DNA from: Chara braunii | Lineage: Eukaryota; Streptophyta; Charophyceae; Charales; Characeae | Reading direction: 5' to 3' | NCBI GenBank assembly: GCA_003427395.1 | Contig: BFEA01000001.1 | Location: 1,801,983-1,860,778, forward strand | Length of the DNA stretch: 58,796 nucleotides | Translations under genes and position numbers: made by a program | Shown here: positions 31,088 through 41,860 of the stretch, one piece after another | Numbering within the stretch: position 1 is the first letter of the stretch | Layout: each line of letters begins with the position of its first letter | The notes under the pieces: generated by a model | The model's database searches: none | Seen by the model: only the letters and a program-made list of their open reading frames with translations | What the model was told of the DNA's origin: nothing

Positions 31088-34000
31088 ACTTACCGGCCCT
31101 TATTAAGTGACGTCCCCGTCGCGTCGAATAATCAAAAGTTATCAATTCATCCATAAGTCCCCATGCTGACAAGAAAAGAACCAATCTGATCGGCCGACTG
31201 ACTCCGTTCGAGTGTTTACCAGACAGTACCCAATATGTCTCGCTGCTGCCAGGGTTTCAACCTGGGTCTCCTGCAAACGCAGTTGTACTAGATCAGTACT
31301 ACAACGTAAAGTTCATGCTGAGTAGTTGTTGGTAATCCTCTCTCTTTGTTCTAGACATCCGCCGGTTCATCGTTGGGTGTCCTGTTTAGTCATCGTCCTG
31401 CATGCAGGGTCATAACTTAGGACGCAGGCCCTAACCGAGACCTTTTGAAGGCACTATCGCCTTTGTCACACAATATTCACAAAAATATTTATAACTTTTA
31501 TCATAGATCTCTCCTGCAATCTAGTACAGTAGAGTCAGGTCTCCATCTTGGCCCACCATAGCCTGGTTGATTGAACCAGATCTACGGCCCGTCACATCGT
31601 TATTTTAGCGACGGTACCCTCGTTGGTTGCGCAACGATGGACGATTTTCCTGATAAATCATACTATCAGGACTCACAAAACAATACGACTCGAATCTTAT
31701 CCCTCCGACATCCCACGGGAATAAAACTCTCTGAGGCGGCCACACCCCTTAAGCCTTACCCTTTGGTAAGACGTGGGTCCGCTACCAGGTTACGCCGGTT
31801 AGCAGCCAACACTAAGGGTTGCGCCCTAGTGATGCTAGATTAACCCCTAACTGGGTCTCTCATATATGTCTTAAGATTAGCATCATAGTGACTGGACGGT
31901 GTGTCGCAATAACCTCAGGCTTACTGCGGGACTACGCAAAGGTTTTACTCACTCAAAGGCACAGCGCCCTCTCCAAAATCCACAAAAGATCACCGCCAGA
32001 TTCACATGATCGTGGCCTCCCACTTGATCAGAGTAAAGCAAACCACACATCTTATAGACATCTCTCAAATTTTCACCAATTTGCGACCTTCCAAAATCTC
32101 ACCAAAATAATAATTTCTCTTGGTCTTTCTCGTCAGAATTTATCATTCAAACCGCTGTCCATGCCAGTTCAAATCATTTAACCACCTTCCACTTTTGAAG
32201 GGGACTCACTTATAAAATCCCACCACCACCTCCTTCATAGAGGGGAGTCAACCATAAACACTCATTACTGAGAGGCCAACTTGTGGGTCCTCGTCTCAAC
32301 TCAACAAATAACATTCGGCATGGACAAGCTTTTGAGTCTCAGAAGACTCATAAGTTCCTTGGGACTTTTCATACTTCTTCCCCAAACGAACTGTGCTCCT
32401 CTTTCTCATACTCGAGCCTATTATCTGTCCATAGGCAGATTGCTCGAGTATACCAAAGAGTAGACAGTTTTACACACTCCACATTCACACAACATATGAG
32501 ATGCATCCTGTACACCTATTCACACAAAAATCATCATACATCAGGATAAATCCACACATGTGAGATTGATAGTGATCGTCGGACGAAGAGGTAGTCTCAA
32601 GTCTTTATTATGTATAAAGTTAGCATATCTCAACTCAAAGGGAACCAAAATAGCTTCAAAGCCACACACATACTCAGAGTTGAACAACCTCAACTCAAGG
32701 ATGCGCAGGATAATCCCTGCCTTAGAGTTGGTCTGTCTTATCAGTTCCTTACAGGACCTTATTGCTAAAATCTTATTCGCTCTTTAAAATTTCTCTCTCT
32801 CAATGGTCCTGACCAGACAATAGTAACAATAATATATATATATCGTAATGCTATGTATCGTAATGGAGAAATAATAATCATGAATGAATAATGATACCAT
32901 GATCAAGTTAAATTTTCCAACCATGAAGGTTTTCAAATGCAACCATAAAAGAAATATTATATTATAATTCCCGAGGCTTGACATAAATATATTGTGTCGA
33001 GGGGCAGTGTAACCCTTTCTCAAAGGGGTAACATCTTATTCATGAACCCCACTCAAGGATCAAGCCTCACTGCATCTCCCTCTGATTCCAGCACTTGCAC
33101 CTTGTAGACCCTTGTCGATAAAGTAGACAACCTCACCATACATGCTCTGGAATGGCCTATCCCTTCACCTGCAGATGAACCTACTTGACACAAAAGTAGT
33201 TGGGGACTCACCCCCTACTTCTCTGTGGTAAGCAGTAGCCACCTCCCTCAAAGACCATGATCTGACATGGTCCAAACACTTTCCTCCTATCCGGTAGTAG
33301 TGTAGTCATTTCACCACAAAAGATTAGATGACAACACCCCACTATGGACCAGGAACATAGTTCCGGCGTGGGTTTCACTACTACCTACAAAACAAGATTA
33401 TAAATTCTTCAAAATCGTCTTTCAGGAAACAATAACATAGGGTTGCAGCTTTCTTGGGGTAGACTTCACACATTGACCATTTTCTCGCGAAATTCACTAT
33501 CCCAAGAAACCGGTCACTCCATTCACCCCCTAATCCGCATCAGACGTGGATTCTATGTAACATTTCTGACCCCTTTTTAAAAGATCAACCCATGCATATA
33601 GATTCAAAAACAAACTAGATATGAATGACTAATTCAGATAAACACAGATTCAAAAGGTTATATATAGGTAGAATAAAATTAGACAGATGGCTCATGCAGT
33701 TAGTCATAGATGAATAAGACTCATATAAATAACATCAAGTACATAGTCTTATATGAGTCGACATTTAAATATGCTTACTTAAAATAAAATTTTTGATGCA
33801 GATGGATGAATTTCATAGATAGACTGAAAAGTTTAAAATTATAAACTCAAACGCTTAGATAGATAGAACATCTATGACTTTTCCTTACGAGAGCCCTTAT
33901 GTAGGAAAAAAATACCTCTTTCTTAGTCACACTATTTCCTATCGTTGGCGTACTGTGATACTGCCATAACAACTTAGGCCGCTCATCGACTATGTTAAAG

Positions 34001-34336
34001 TACCAAAGACCCTTTCTTGGGTATCTGAATATGCAGAGTCGCATCAAATGGGAACGACGATCAGTCTATGACATTAGATGCGCCTAGCATCGTCCGTACT
34101 ACTTTATGGTACCTTAATCTACAACTTCTAACTGCAATTGCCACTGCTAGGTGTCAAGGTACACAGACACCCCTTACCTCGCACCGCCTTCCAATAGTAT
34201 AATCCCATAAGAACCATCAATACACTACTCATCACTCATTTACCTAGCGCCTTTAACAAAATTTGTCGTTTCGCCTGGATCATCAGCCTGCACTTAACCT
34301 GGGTTCGTTCTCTTAAGGATCCCGGTAGGCAGCCGA
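31088..34336. other. Mostly AT-rich, non-coding stretch inside the LTR cluster
   Basis: About 3.2 kb with only short frames. Since a primer-binding site points leftwards from 34356, the right part is probably the leader of a minus-strand retroelement with its coding part lost. A clear hairpin with stem TACTCGAGC/GCTCGAGTA lies at about 32408-32450. A T-arm-like CCCAGGTTGAAACCCTGG is seen on the minus strand at about 31250. No gene was recognised. Confidence 0.4.
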
Positions 34337-34356
34337 GATCCCCGGCAACGGCGCCA
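34337..34356 (-). promoter_or_regulatory. Primer-binding site, tRNA-Asp type
   Basis: Minus strand TGGCGCCGTTGCCGGGGATC is the exact complement of a plant tRNA-Asp 3' end (CCCCGGCAACGGCG plus CCA). Two bases (GG) separate it from an LTR ending CGACA. It defines the LTR edge at 34359 and the leftward direction of the element. Confidence 0.88.
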
Positions 34357-34358
34357 CC

Positions 34359-34825
34359 TGTCGAGCGCATCGGTCCCGCACGGGGACCCTCCCGGCCGCG
34401 TCACGCAGGATTTTGGCAGGACTTGTCACGGAGAGCGTTTGTCGCTCCGGCCGAGTGCGCCAGCCGTACCTCTCGCAAGCCCCTACGACAGGACAGGGTC
34501 ACGCGAGACACCGCTTACCTCCACCTGTGGGAGCTGTCACCATCCCTTAGGTGGGCGTATCCCCGCCGAGCTAGTGAACCACATGCGAAGGCTTTTCGTA
34601 TGCAATTGCAGAGGTGGCCCAGCCGAGGGTGTTTCTCGTTCGCTGTAGCATAGGGGGTACGCGCGGTCGAACGCCCAAAAATCGAACCCCCACGCGAATC
34701 GACACACTGGGGGGCTGAGGTGCCAAACGCAACTCGGCGCCCGTCGACTAGGACGCATCCTACATACCACGCGTTACACCACAACACTCACACACAAAAC
34801 AAATAACATAACACCACAACAAACA
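34359..34825 (-). repeat. Full-length LTR, tRNA-Asp-primed family
   Basis: 467 bp with TG...CA ends: the plus strand starts TGTCGAGCGCATCGGTCCCG and ends CACCACAACAAACA. A primer-binding site adjoins its low-coordinate side, so it is the 5' LTR of a leftward element. Internal landmarks are GGCGTATCCCCGCC, GTATGCAATTGCAGAGGTGG, GGGGGTACGCGCGGTCGAAC and AAAAATCGAACCC. Confidence 0.88.
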
Positions 34826-35172
34826 TGTCGAGTGCATCGGTCCCGCACGGGGACCCTCCCGGCCGCGTCACGCAGGATTTTGGCAGGACTTGTCGTGGAA
34901 AGCGTTTGCCTCTCCGGCCGAGTGCGCCAGCCGTACCTCTCGTGAGCCCCTACGATAGGACAGGGTCACGCAAGGCACCGCTTACCTCCATCTACGGGAG
35001 TTGTCACCATCCCTTAGGTGGGCGTATCCCCGCAGAGCTACTGAACCACATGGGAAGGTTTTTCGTATGCAATTGCAGAGGTGGCCCAACCGAGGGCGTT
35101 TCTCGTTCGCTGTAACATAGGGGGTACGCGCGGTCGAACGCCCAAAAATCGAACCCGCACGTGAATCGACGT
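34826..35172 (-). repeat. Second, tandem LTR (truncated)
   Basis: It starts immediately after the previous LTR with TGTCGAGTGCATCGG and is highly similar to it up to GTGAATCGACG. The last 120 bp is missing, and a reversed copy of its end follows. Tandem LTRs can arise by recombination between elements. Confidence 0.85.
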
Positions 35173-35256
35173 TGAGTTGCGTTTGGGACCTCAGCCCCCC
35201 AGTGCGTCGATTCACGTGCGGGTTCGATTTTTGGGAGTTCGACCTCGCGTACCCGT
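35173..35256 (+). repeat. Inverted LTR end (snap-back)
   Basis: The reverse complement of the LTR segment containing CGACGCACTGGGGGGCTGAG and AAAAATCGAACCCGCACGTG. Together with 35125-35172 it makes a hairpin with arms of about 45 bp. Both arms share the CACGTG variant, so the inversion copied this very LTR. Confidence 0.85.
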
Positions 35257-35264
35257 GCGCCATC

Positions 35265-35540
35265 AACAGTAGCCATCAGCAACCTATAGTGATCAATAGT
35301 CAGTTTAGCAGCAGTTAGCCACCGCCGTATGCAGTAGTGTGCAACAGTGAGCAGCAGTGCGCCCGCCGTATGCAGCAGTGTTCAGCGGCCGCTTCTACAG
35401 CAAGACCCAACGTTCTCAATAGCACAGTGCTGCCCACCAATCACAACAACCCGTAGCAAGTACAGCAGCGGCTGCAGTAGAAGCACAACTGGGACCGCCT
35501 GCTGCTTTAACCAGCAACAGAGTAACACTGGATGAAGTAG
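35265..35540. repeat. CAG/GCAGTGTGC-rich repeat
   Basis: Degenerate AGCAGTG/CAGTAGTGTGC units resembling 27790-28045. Confidence 0.55.
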
Positions 35541-36170
35541 TGGTACTGCATGGTGTCAATCGGAATGCTCAGTCAACAACGACATGCCAACTTCTCTATG
35601 ATAGTGCCCATACGTCTACCTCAGCGCGTGCGCAGTCAGGTAACCCAACAACTAGTGCTCAACAACTGTAGCAGTCCGTGCACTTCCAGTTGGCAGCAAC
35701 CTCTCCCGCCGTGTTGACTGCCGGGGTCAGTGTCTCACCAGCCAGCCGCTAAGTAACCCATCGTCCCGCAGGTGGGCTACTCTCTCACTTGTCCCGCCCT
35801 GCCCCTCGACTCTCCGGGAAGTGCCCGTACTCGTCTCACCCCCTCCTCTTGCCGAGACGGATCGAGGGCACAACCTTATCGATAGGGCAGCAGGCGGATG
35901 TTTGTGCAAACATTGGTTATGTCGGTCCTACTGGGTTCCTTGCGGCCTCCCTACAGCTGCTCCGACTCCCACGGTAATCCATATGTCAGGCAGACATGCA
36001 AACTCCCCACTCATCGATTCCTCCTCACCACGTCAAGTAGAGCACCAGTTAGCGGGGTGACCGTCTTGCCTCCACTGCCCGCTGTCAGCAATCCCACACA
36101 GCAAACAGGCGGTATACTGGCTCGTAGGCAAGTTATCTTTGTTACTCCAGTCCTCCCTCTCGCGTCGGTG
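35541..36170. other. Unassigned sequence
   Basis: Short frames, no domain recognised. Confidence 0.35.
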
Positions 36171-36175
36171 ATCAG

Positions 36176-36910
36176 ATGGCTGGCAAGCAAGCTTTCTACC
36201 GCGCGGTTGTCCTCACACTACTCCCGCTTCTCGTGGACAGAGTGCCTGATAGCAGGAAGTCTCCAATCTCGCAGATCGACTCACGCCTCCCGACCGCACC
36301 CGACCAGGTTTCCAACCATGTTGTTATAGCTCCTATCAAATACGATGGAGTGCACCGGGCGGTTTCGAACGAGGCCATGATCGCCACGATCAATGACGAG
36401 CTCCTCTGTAACGGAGACCAGCGCTCAGATCCGTACTAGCCCGTCAGCTAGCGGCACGGCGACTTTTACACCCTTCACGAGTTGAACAACACTGAGACAG
36501 ACCCCATCTTCAAATGCCAACGGAGAGGAACAGTCAACCACGCGACTGAGCACGCCACTGGACCTGAGACTGACGCCATCATAGCGACGAACATGGCCAT
36601 CGAAATGATTGTCTCGCCTGCAAGGGTAATTACGATCTCGGCACGAAGGGGACCATGCTGGAGAGCCGACGTCTATGTCACGGTTCACTCTCCGTCCCCA
36701 CCGAATGTGCCCAGTGCGGATGAATCTTCCGCAGAAACACGTCCAGATACACTCCCCCTCCTACAACCTCTTCTCCACGCAGCACTGACTCTCCATACTC
36801 CTAATACCATCACTTCCCGCTTCAACCAGCCTTTACCATCGCATTCGCAACTTGCCAATAACCCAATTTACAGTCCTAATTCACTCGACTTCAACAGGAA
36901 ACGAGTGGAG
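36176..36910 (+). pseudogene. Possible decayed gag-like frame
   Basis: A single frame with two close stops (about 36437 and 36449) reads 87 then 143 codons. It contains KCQRRGTVNHATEHA, which keeps the spacing of a CCHC knuckle but has Arg and Ala in place of the second and third Cys. Downstream is Ser/Pro-rich. A retroelement gag relic is plausible but unproven. Confidence 0.3.
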
Positions 36911-37267
36911 TAAGTGTTTTCCAGCCATGCCATACCCGCCTTCGCCGGCAGCTCCGCACGACACTTTATAGTACTAACTTTTCGTTCACTAACCCCGTTA
37001 TTAATCCATATTCGCAATCGTGCTCGCCAGCCCCAAAACCCTCTACCTCAATTCTTACCCCGCTTGATTCCACTACGAATCGAGTGTCCCACACATTTTT
37101 GATTGCGCCCGTCTTCTCCCTCTGCCATAGCTCTGCGCAGTAATTTTCTCTACTAACTCTAGACTAATTAACTTTATACCACGCCGGACCCCAGATTCGT
37201 GTTCGCCCTTACTCATAACCCTTGGACGCACCTTTCTCCCGCTCGGTTCTATCGTGATTCGAGTAGA
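36882..37267 (+). repeat. Three covarying hairpins, locus 2
   Basis: Hairpins at 36882-36907 (CACTCG/CGAGTG with inner TTC/GAA), 37061-37086 (GCTTGATTC/GAATCGAGT) and 37241-37267 (CTCG/CGAG). The positions match those at 28912-29295, but the stem sequences differ. Confidence 0.7.
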
Positions 37268-37716
37268 AATGCTAACTCCCCGTTTTCTGCCATCTCCGCT
37301 CTGCTCTGCATGTACCCGGCGTGCTTCCCCGCCCGGGTTCACTTACCCTCGGTGCCTCCACTCGTCAGCGCCAAGTTGCGCTCTAATGCGGGCAGCGCAA
37401 CGCAGCGGATTGATACAAACCATGGATTGGAGCCCGTTCCGCCAGTCTCGCTCTCTCTCTTAACATTTTGCCCTTCCCCTCCAACACTCACCTTGGCTCC
37501 ACGACTACCCTCGGCCTTAGCCCTCGTCGTAGTGGTCCACCCGACGATCCCGACATCTGCAGAGATCCTGGGAAGTCAACCACTAGGCAGCTCCTGCCCT
37601 CCTTACCTTTCCTCTGCGGCCTGACGCCTCTCCGTCGGTCTATGCCGTCGTTCGGCAACCAACTTGCCATCCAGCACCCACTTTGGGCCCCAATTCGGAT
37701 TTGACCGGCCCCCAAA

Positions 37717-37746
37717 TAAAAAAAAATAAAAAATAAAAAAAATAAA
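37717..37746. repeat. A-rich tract
   Basis: AAATAAAAAAAAATAAAAAA-type sequence, the counterpart of 30104-30178. Confidence 0.85.
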
Positions 37747-37832
37747 GATTTTAAAAGAAGGAAAGGGGGAAGGTCCTAACAACATCCTCTCTGGTCCTGC
37801 CATGCGGGCCCGTGGTCGGCTTTCCCCCCCAC

Positions 37833-37983
37833 AAAAACTAAGGGGGATAGTCCCGCGGGATCCTCAACCCCTCAACCCTTCTCGTCCAATGCTGCTTCGC
37901 TCCGAGGCCATCGCCTGCTGGTTTCGATCCCCGCACCTTCGTTTCGCAAGCCCCATGCTGTAACCTATAGGTCTAAGCCCAAA
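37833..37983 (-). ncRNA. Pol III-like unit with terminal hairpin (copy 4)
   Basis: On the minus strand: A-box-like TTAGACCTATAGGTTA, B-box-like GGGGATCGAAACC, then a hairpin around ATCCCGCGGGACT closed by GGGG...CCCC, and TTTTT. Compared with copy 3 the inner stem changed from GTCC/GGAC to TCCC/GGGA while staying paired. Confidence 0.5.
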
Positions 37984-38406
37984 CCTGAACCAGGCATGCA
38001 CGGAATCTTATATAAACCTGTGCGGCATAGCACTCAGGGCCAAGAAGGCGTCCGAGCCATTCCTCCATCTGTAGCCAAGCGTGCGAGCACTAATGTTCGC
38101 ACCGGCCCATTCAGACTATATTATGGCCTCCACCATCCCGCACGTCAAACCTACCGCCGGTCTAACGTGCCGGATAGGGAGGCGGAACTTTGATATCCTT
38201 ACCTTAATAAAAAAATAAAAACCAGGCCGGTTGCCGGCCTTACGAACAATTCAAGGGAGAGTATCACACACGCGCCTCAAAGATTGCGCGCCCACACACT
38301 CTCCGCTCTAGGCAACCACCCCACCTACGTAACCAAACAGACTCAGACGCGTCTCGCGCGGTACACTTAGAGTTTTAAACTTACTTCCTGTCATTTGCAA
38401 AAACTA

Positions 38407-38441
38407 GGGCGGATACCCTTGTCAGGGTATTCGCACCGACA
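38407..38441 (+). repeat. Terminal covarying hairpin, copy 4
   Basis: GGGCGGATACCC, loop TTGTCA, then GGGTATTCGCACC, then GACA. Confidence 0.78.
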
Positions 38442-39332
38442 CCGCGCTAACGCAGACACAGCGCCAATGACAACAAACACATGCGAGAGAGAGGGAGGAA
38501 GACTATACAACATTCTAAGTGTATCTGGATACGTCGTAGGTCCGATACATTCCAAATGTGTGAGCAATCCGAATCTTGCTAGTGGTTCAGGCCTTGCATA
38601 AATCTCCTTGTTCAGTTGCTAGGGCTCCTGTGGCTGAGCTTGCCAGTGAAATTTTATTGAAAATGTATGGGGCAGTTTTATGCCCCCGATACATTACCAG
38701 CCTCTCTACACGTCTCTGATGCTGAACTCAGGGGGTGGACGGACGACGCTGTGACGAACCACTTTCTATAACGCGCGATTTTCTGCGCGGTTGCAATGAG
38801 GGGTCCTAAGCTGGGAAGATTGGGCCAATTTCGGGAGATCGGGATCAGTGGAGAATTTTATCAGTATCCTCGCTGTTTCATCCTTTTTTATCGTTTCTTT
38901 TTCGAATGGGCGGACACGGGGTCAGGTGTGTCTTGTCGACGACCGGTTGATTGATTGGTCGGATGGTTGTCTGGCGCGACGCCACACGCTCGCGCAATTA
39001 TTAAACGTTGACGTCGTTTCTTTCGGTTCGATTTCGATCTTTTGGGCGCGGACATTGCGCGGGAAATTGCTTCGTTCTTTTTGAATTTCCTTTTAAATAT
39101 TTTTCGAATTTTATCCCCGATGGCTCTCGGAATTTCGGACTTTCCGTCTGGAATTCGTGCTTCTTTTTGCTTTTTCGCATTAGAGAGGAATTTAGAAATT
39201 TAGTAATTAGTATTTTTCCTGCCGCGCGGCGCCTTTTTGTCTACGCGCTTCTTCATGCAACCGCACGGTACTCTGATTAGTGGGCGCCCTTAATCGTGTG
39301 TGTAACCGTAATTTTGGGCGGGCGCCATTGTA
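38442..39332. other. Unassigned intergenic sequence
   Basis: No domain-bearing frame. T-rich and GC-mixed, no RNA gene seen. Confidence 0.4.
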
Positions 39333-39621
39333 ACTGTATCTCTCTTCTTGCACTTCGTCTCTCCCGCCCTCCCTTTCCTTCTTTTGCTGAAATTTTGTAA
39401 GCCGCGGCTTGCACGCTCGGATCGATGTGTGGAGAAGGGTTACGTCCCCCACGCCGCGGCCGATCATGCAGAACGCNACTGTATCTCTCTTCTTGCACTT
39501 CGTCTCTCCCGCCCTCCCTTTCCTTCTTTTGCTGAAATTTTGTAAGCCGCGGCTTGCATGCTCGGATCGATGCGAGGAGAAGGGTTACGTCCCCCACGCC
39601 GCGACCAATCATGCAGAACGC
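39333..39621. repeat. 144 bp tandem duplication joined by one N
   Basis: Copies 39333-39476 and 39478-39621 are nearly identical. Both run from ACTGTATCTCTCTTCTTGCA to ATCATGCAGAACGC. A single ambiguous base sits exactly between them, so an assembly or gap-closing artefact is possible. Confidence 0.95.
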
Positions 39622-41386
39622 AAGCGTTCCCTCTCTAATCCTCACTCTAAGTCTTGGTAATTCTGTGTTCTTCGCTCATGCATGCATGCTATAAATTTCG
39701 GCTGCGCGATTAGTCAGCTCTCTTAACCCGTTGTTGGAAGCTCGGGTTGCATGATCAGGAAGGGTCGGGACACGAGCGAAGTAAGAGGTGAGTAGAGTAG
39801 GAGTCGGGCGACCCAACGGGCTGGTGCCGAACGCACGAGATTGACGTGGGCCACGACGGACTGTGGGCACGGGCGAATCCGACGGGCGGGAGGACTAAGC
39901 GGGGTGACAACTTCGTGGGTTGGTGCGTGACGGCGGACTGACCGCATCGGAGAGAAAGAGAAAGAAGAGAGAGTTGAGGTCGATGGACGCGGATTTGCTG
40001 TTTTCTTGTCTCTTCCCCCTCTTCATCTGTGTACATACATTTTGATTACGGCTCCGGGTGGTTTCCCGTTCTTATTTTCGTTTCGGCTTTCTGAAATCAG
40101 GGCTTGGGTTTTTGCTCACACTTGTCCTTGCGATGTCCGTCCTGCTTGCATTATGTGTATGATTGTCGAATGTATGGATGTATGGACGTTATGACTGCTT
40201 GTCTATCTTTTTGCTGAGAATCCCTGTCCTTGTGTTATGTCTGTGTCGAATCTTTGCCCGCATCTGATGTCACTATAGATGGGATAAGAATCTGGCCCCG
40301 ATAGTGATTTTGTTCTCGTTTTTGCTTATCCCGCGATGGGGGTTGCGATATGATTGCATCTTGCATAATCGACGATCCGAAGTCTAGTCCCGCGAGCGCC
40401 GCGCGAGAACACGTGTAAACGCGATCCGAGTCGCGCCCTTACACGCATTCCCGTGCGTCAATTCGATCACCCCAAAAGGATTCGTGGCGGAACCATCATC
40501 CCGTACGAGCACGCCGAGGCGCCACTGAGTCTGCCTACCCTACACGTGCTCGTGCGCGGTGACGATATCCCGACCCGTGCTATCCCACCTGCGATGATAC
40601 CATGACGCGATCTTGGGGCTCAGACTCATCCTATGACCCGGACTATTTCACCCCTATAATAAACGAGCTCATAAGGACACGATACCCCTGTCACACGGAG
40701 AATCGGCTATGTCCGCGGGAATTCCACTGTGCCACCTCTAGCGACCCTCGATGCTCCGATTTCCCTTCTCCCGACCACACCTACTACTTCACCCACCCGA
40801 GATTCGTTGAGATCACCACCAGTTTCCCTCCTTTCCGCCTCCTTCTCCCGTATCATCAACTCACTGTCATTCCGTGGCCGGCCATAGCCCCCTATTGGCC
40901 CAATACGTTTTGCGTGAACTGCCGACGTAGCGGCGCACAGAGAACTCCGGAGTTCCGAAGGCCCAACCCAGGTACGCGGCGGCCTGCGCCACGTGGCGGC
41001 CCCCACGGCCTAACTTTTCGGGACAATCTCCACCACGGAGGAATTTTCCCGTAACCCGTCGCCCACAGTGTCCCAGCCCCTTCAGACTGTGAGACCCTTG
41101 CGCGCGCACCCCTCGTTCGCCTAATTGCATTCATACCCTTAAGACTCCCCCACTTCCCCCAAAAATGCTTGGCACACCCCTTTTCGCACTTCCAGGCCCA
41201 CACTCCACTCCGATCAGGAAGTCGCGCTGGGCGTGAGGTTGGGCGTCACAACGCTTCCCATTCTGACAGGCCAACTGCCCACTCATTAGAAATTCATTAT
41301 ATATACGCCACTTTTCTGAATGGAACTCGTGACTGCCCTCTACCGCAAAGAAAATTGCTCTAGAGGGAAGACCCCCCTTCGAATGC
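39622..41386. other. Unassigned intergenic sequence
   Basis: GC-rich. The longest frame (150 codons, 40602-41054) is Pro/Arg-rich with no domain. No gene call is made. Confidence 0.4.
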
Positions 41387-41860
41387 GTTTTCTTTTCTTT
41401 TTTTTATGCATGGCCAATCAGAGGGGGATCCATTTTCATTGCAAAACATGAAAAACGGGATACAAACCAAACAATTGATGAAAAAAGCAGTGCCCTCAGA
41501 TCTCCGTGGAATGGACGGCCCTAACGGATCGAACTACTACGTTATAGCTAAGGCTTATCCCGTTGCTGTGGGACCGTGCTGTGGACCGTGCCCCAGGTGG
41601 GCGATACCGGCCAGGGGGCAGCCGGTAGCATCAGTGACCATGCCAATAGGACCAATCCCTGTGCCTCCCCTCGACCCCTACGAACATCACCAGACTCTGC
41701 TCAATGCCGATCGGGGGATCCAGTGGTCTATTTCTAGGTGGCGGGTGCAAAGCATGCCCCAGGAAGGTACATGATGCCGATGGGGATTGAGCCCACGACC
41801 TCCTGAATGCTACTTACGAGCCTTACTAACTGAGCTACCGCTGGATTCTCGCGCCAATCT
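41387..41860 (-). mobile_element. tRNA-headed SINE, minus strand
   Basis: The minus strand starts near AATCCAGCGGTAGCTCAGTT (a perfect A box) and has GTGGGCTCAATCCCCAT (B box with paired T arm) about 45 nt later. It runs about 370 nt further to an A-rich tail (T-rich 41387-41405 on the plus strand). Head plus body plus A-rich tail fits a tRNA-derived SINE of about 460 bp. The anticodon arm is degenerate and no target duplication was found. A plus-strand 122-codon frame across the body is probably accidental. Confidence 0.65.

Larger units (their letters stand above)
36800..38441 (+). repeat. Structured LTR-like repeat, copy 4
   Basis: Same order of modules as copy 3 (28860-31087) but more compact: three hairpins 179-180 bp apart, C-rich sequence, an A-rich tract, ACAAAAACTAAGGGGGATAG, the antisense Pol III-like unit, CTTATATAAACC, a CGCGCCTCAAAGATTGCGCG segment, and the GGGCGGATACCC hairpin ending CGACA. 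It is clearly homologous to copy 3 though well diverged. Confidence 0.6.

Noticed and set aside
41770-41860. Functional tRNA gene on the minus strand
   Set aside because: A and B boxes are good, but the anticodon and D stems do not pair properly and an A-rich tail follows; a SINE fits better.
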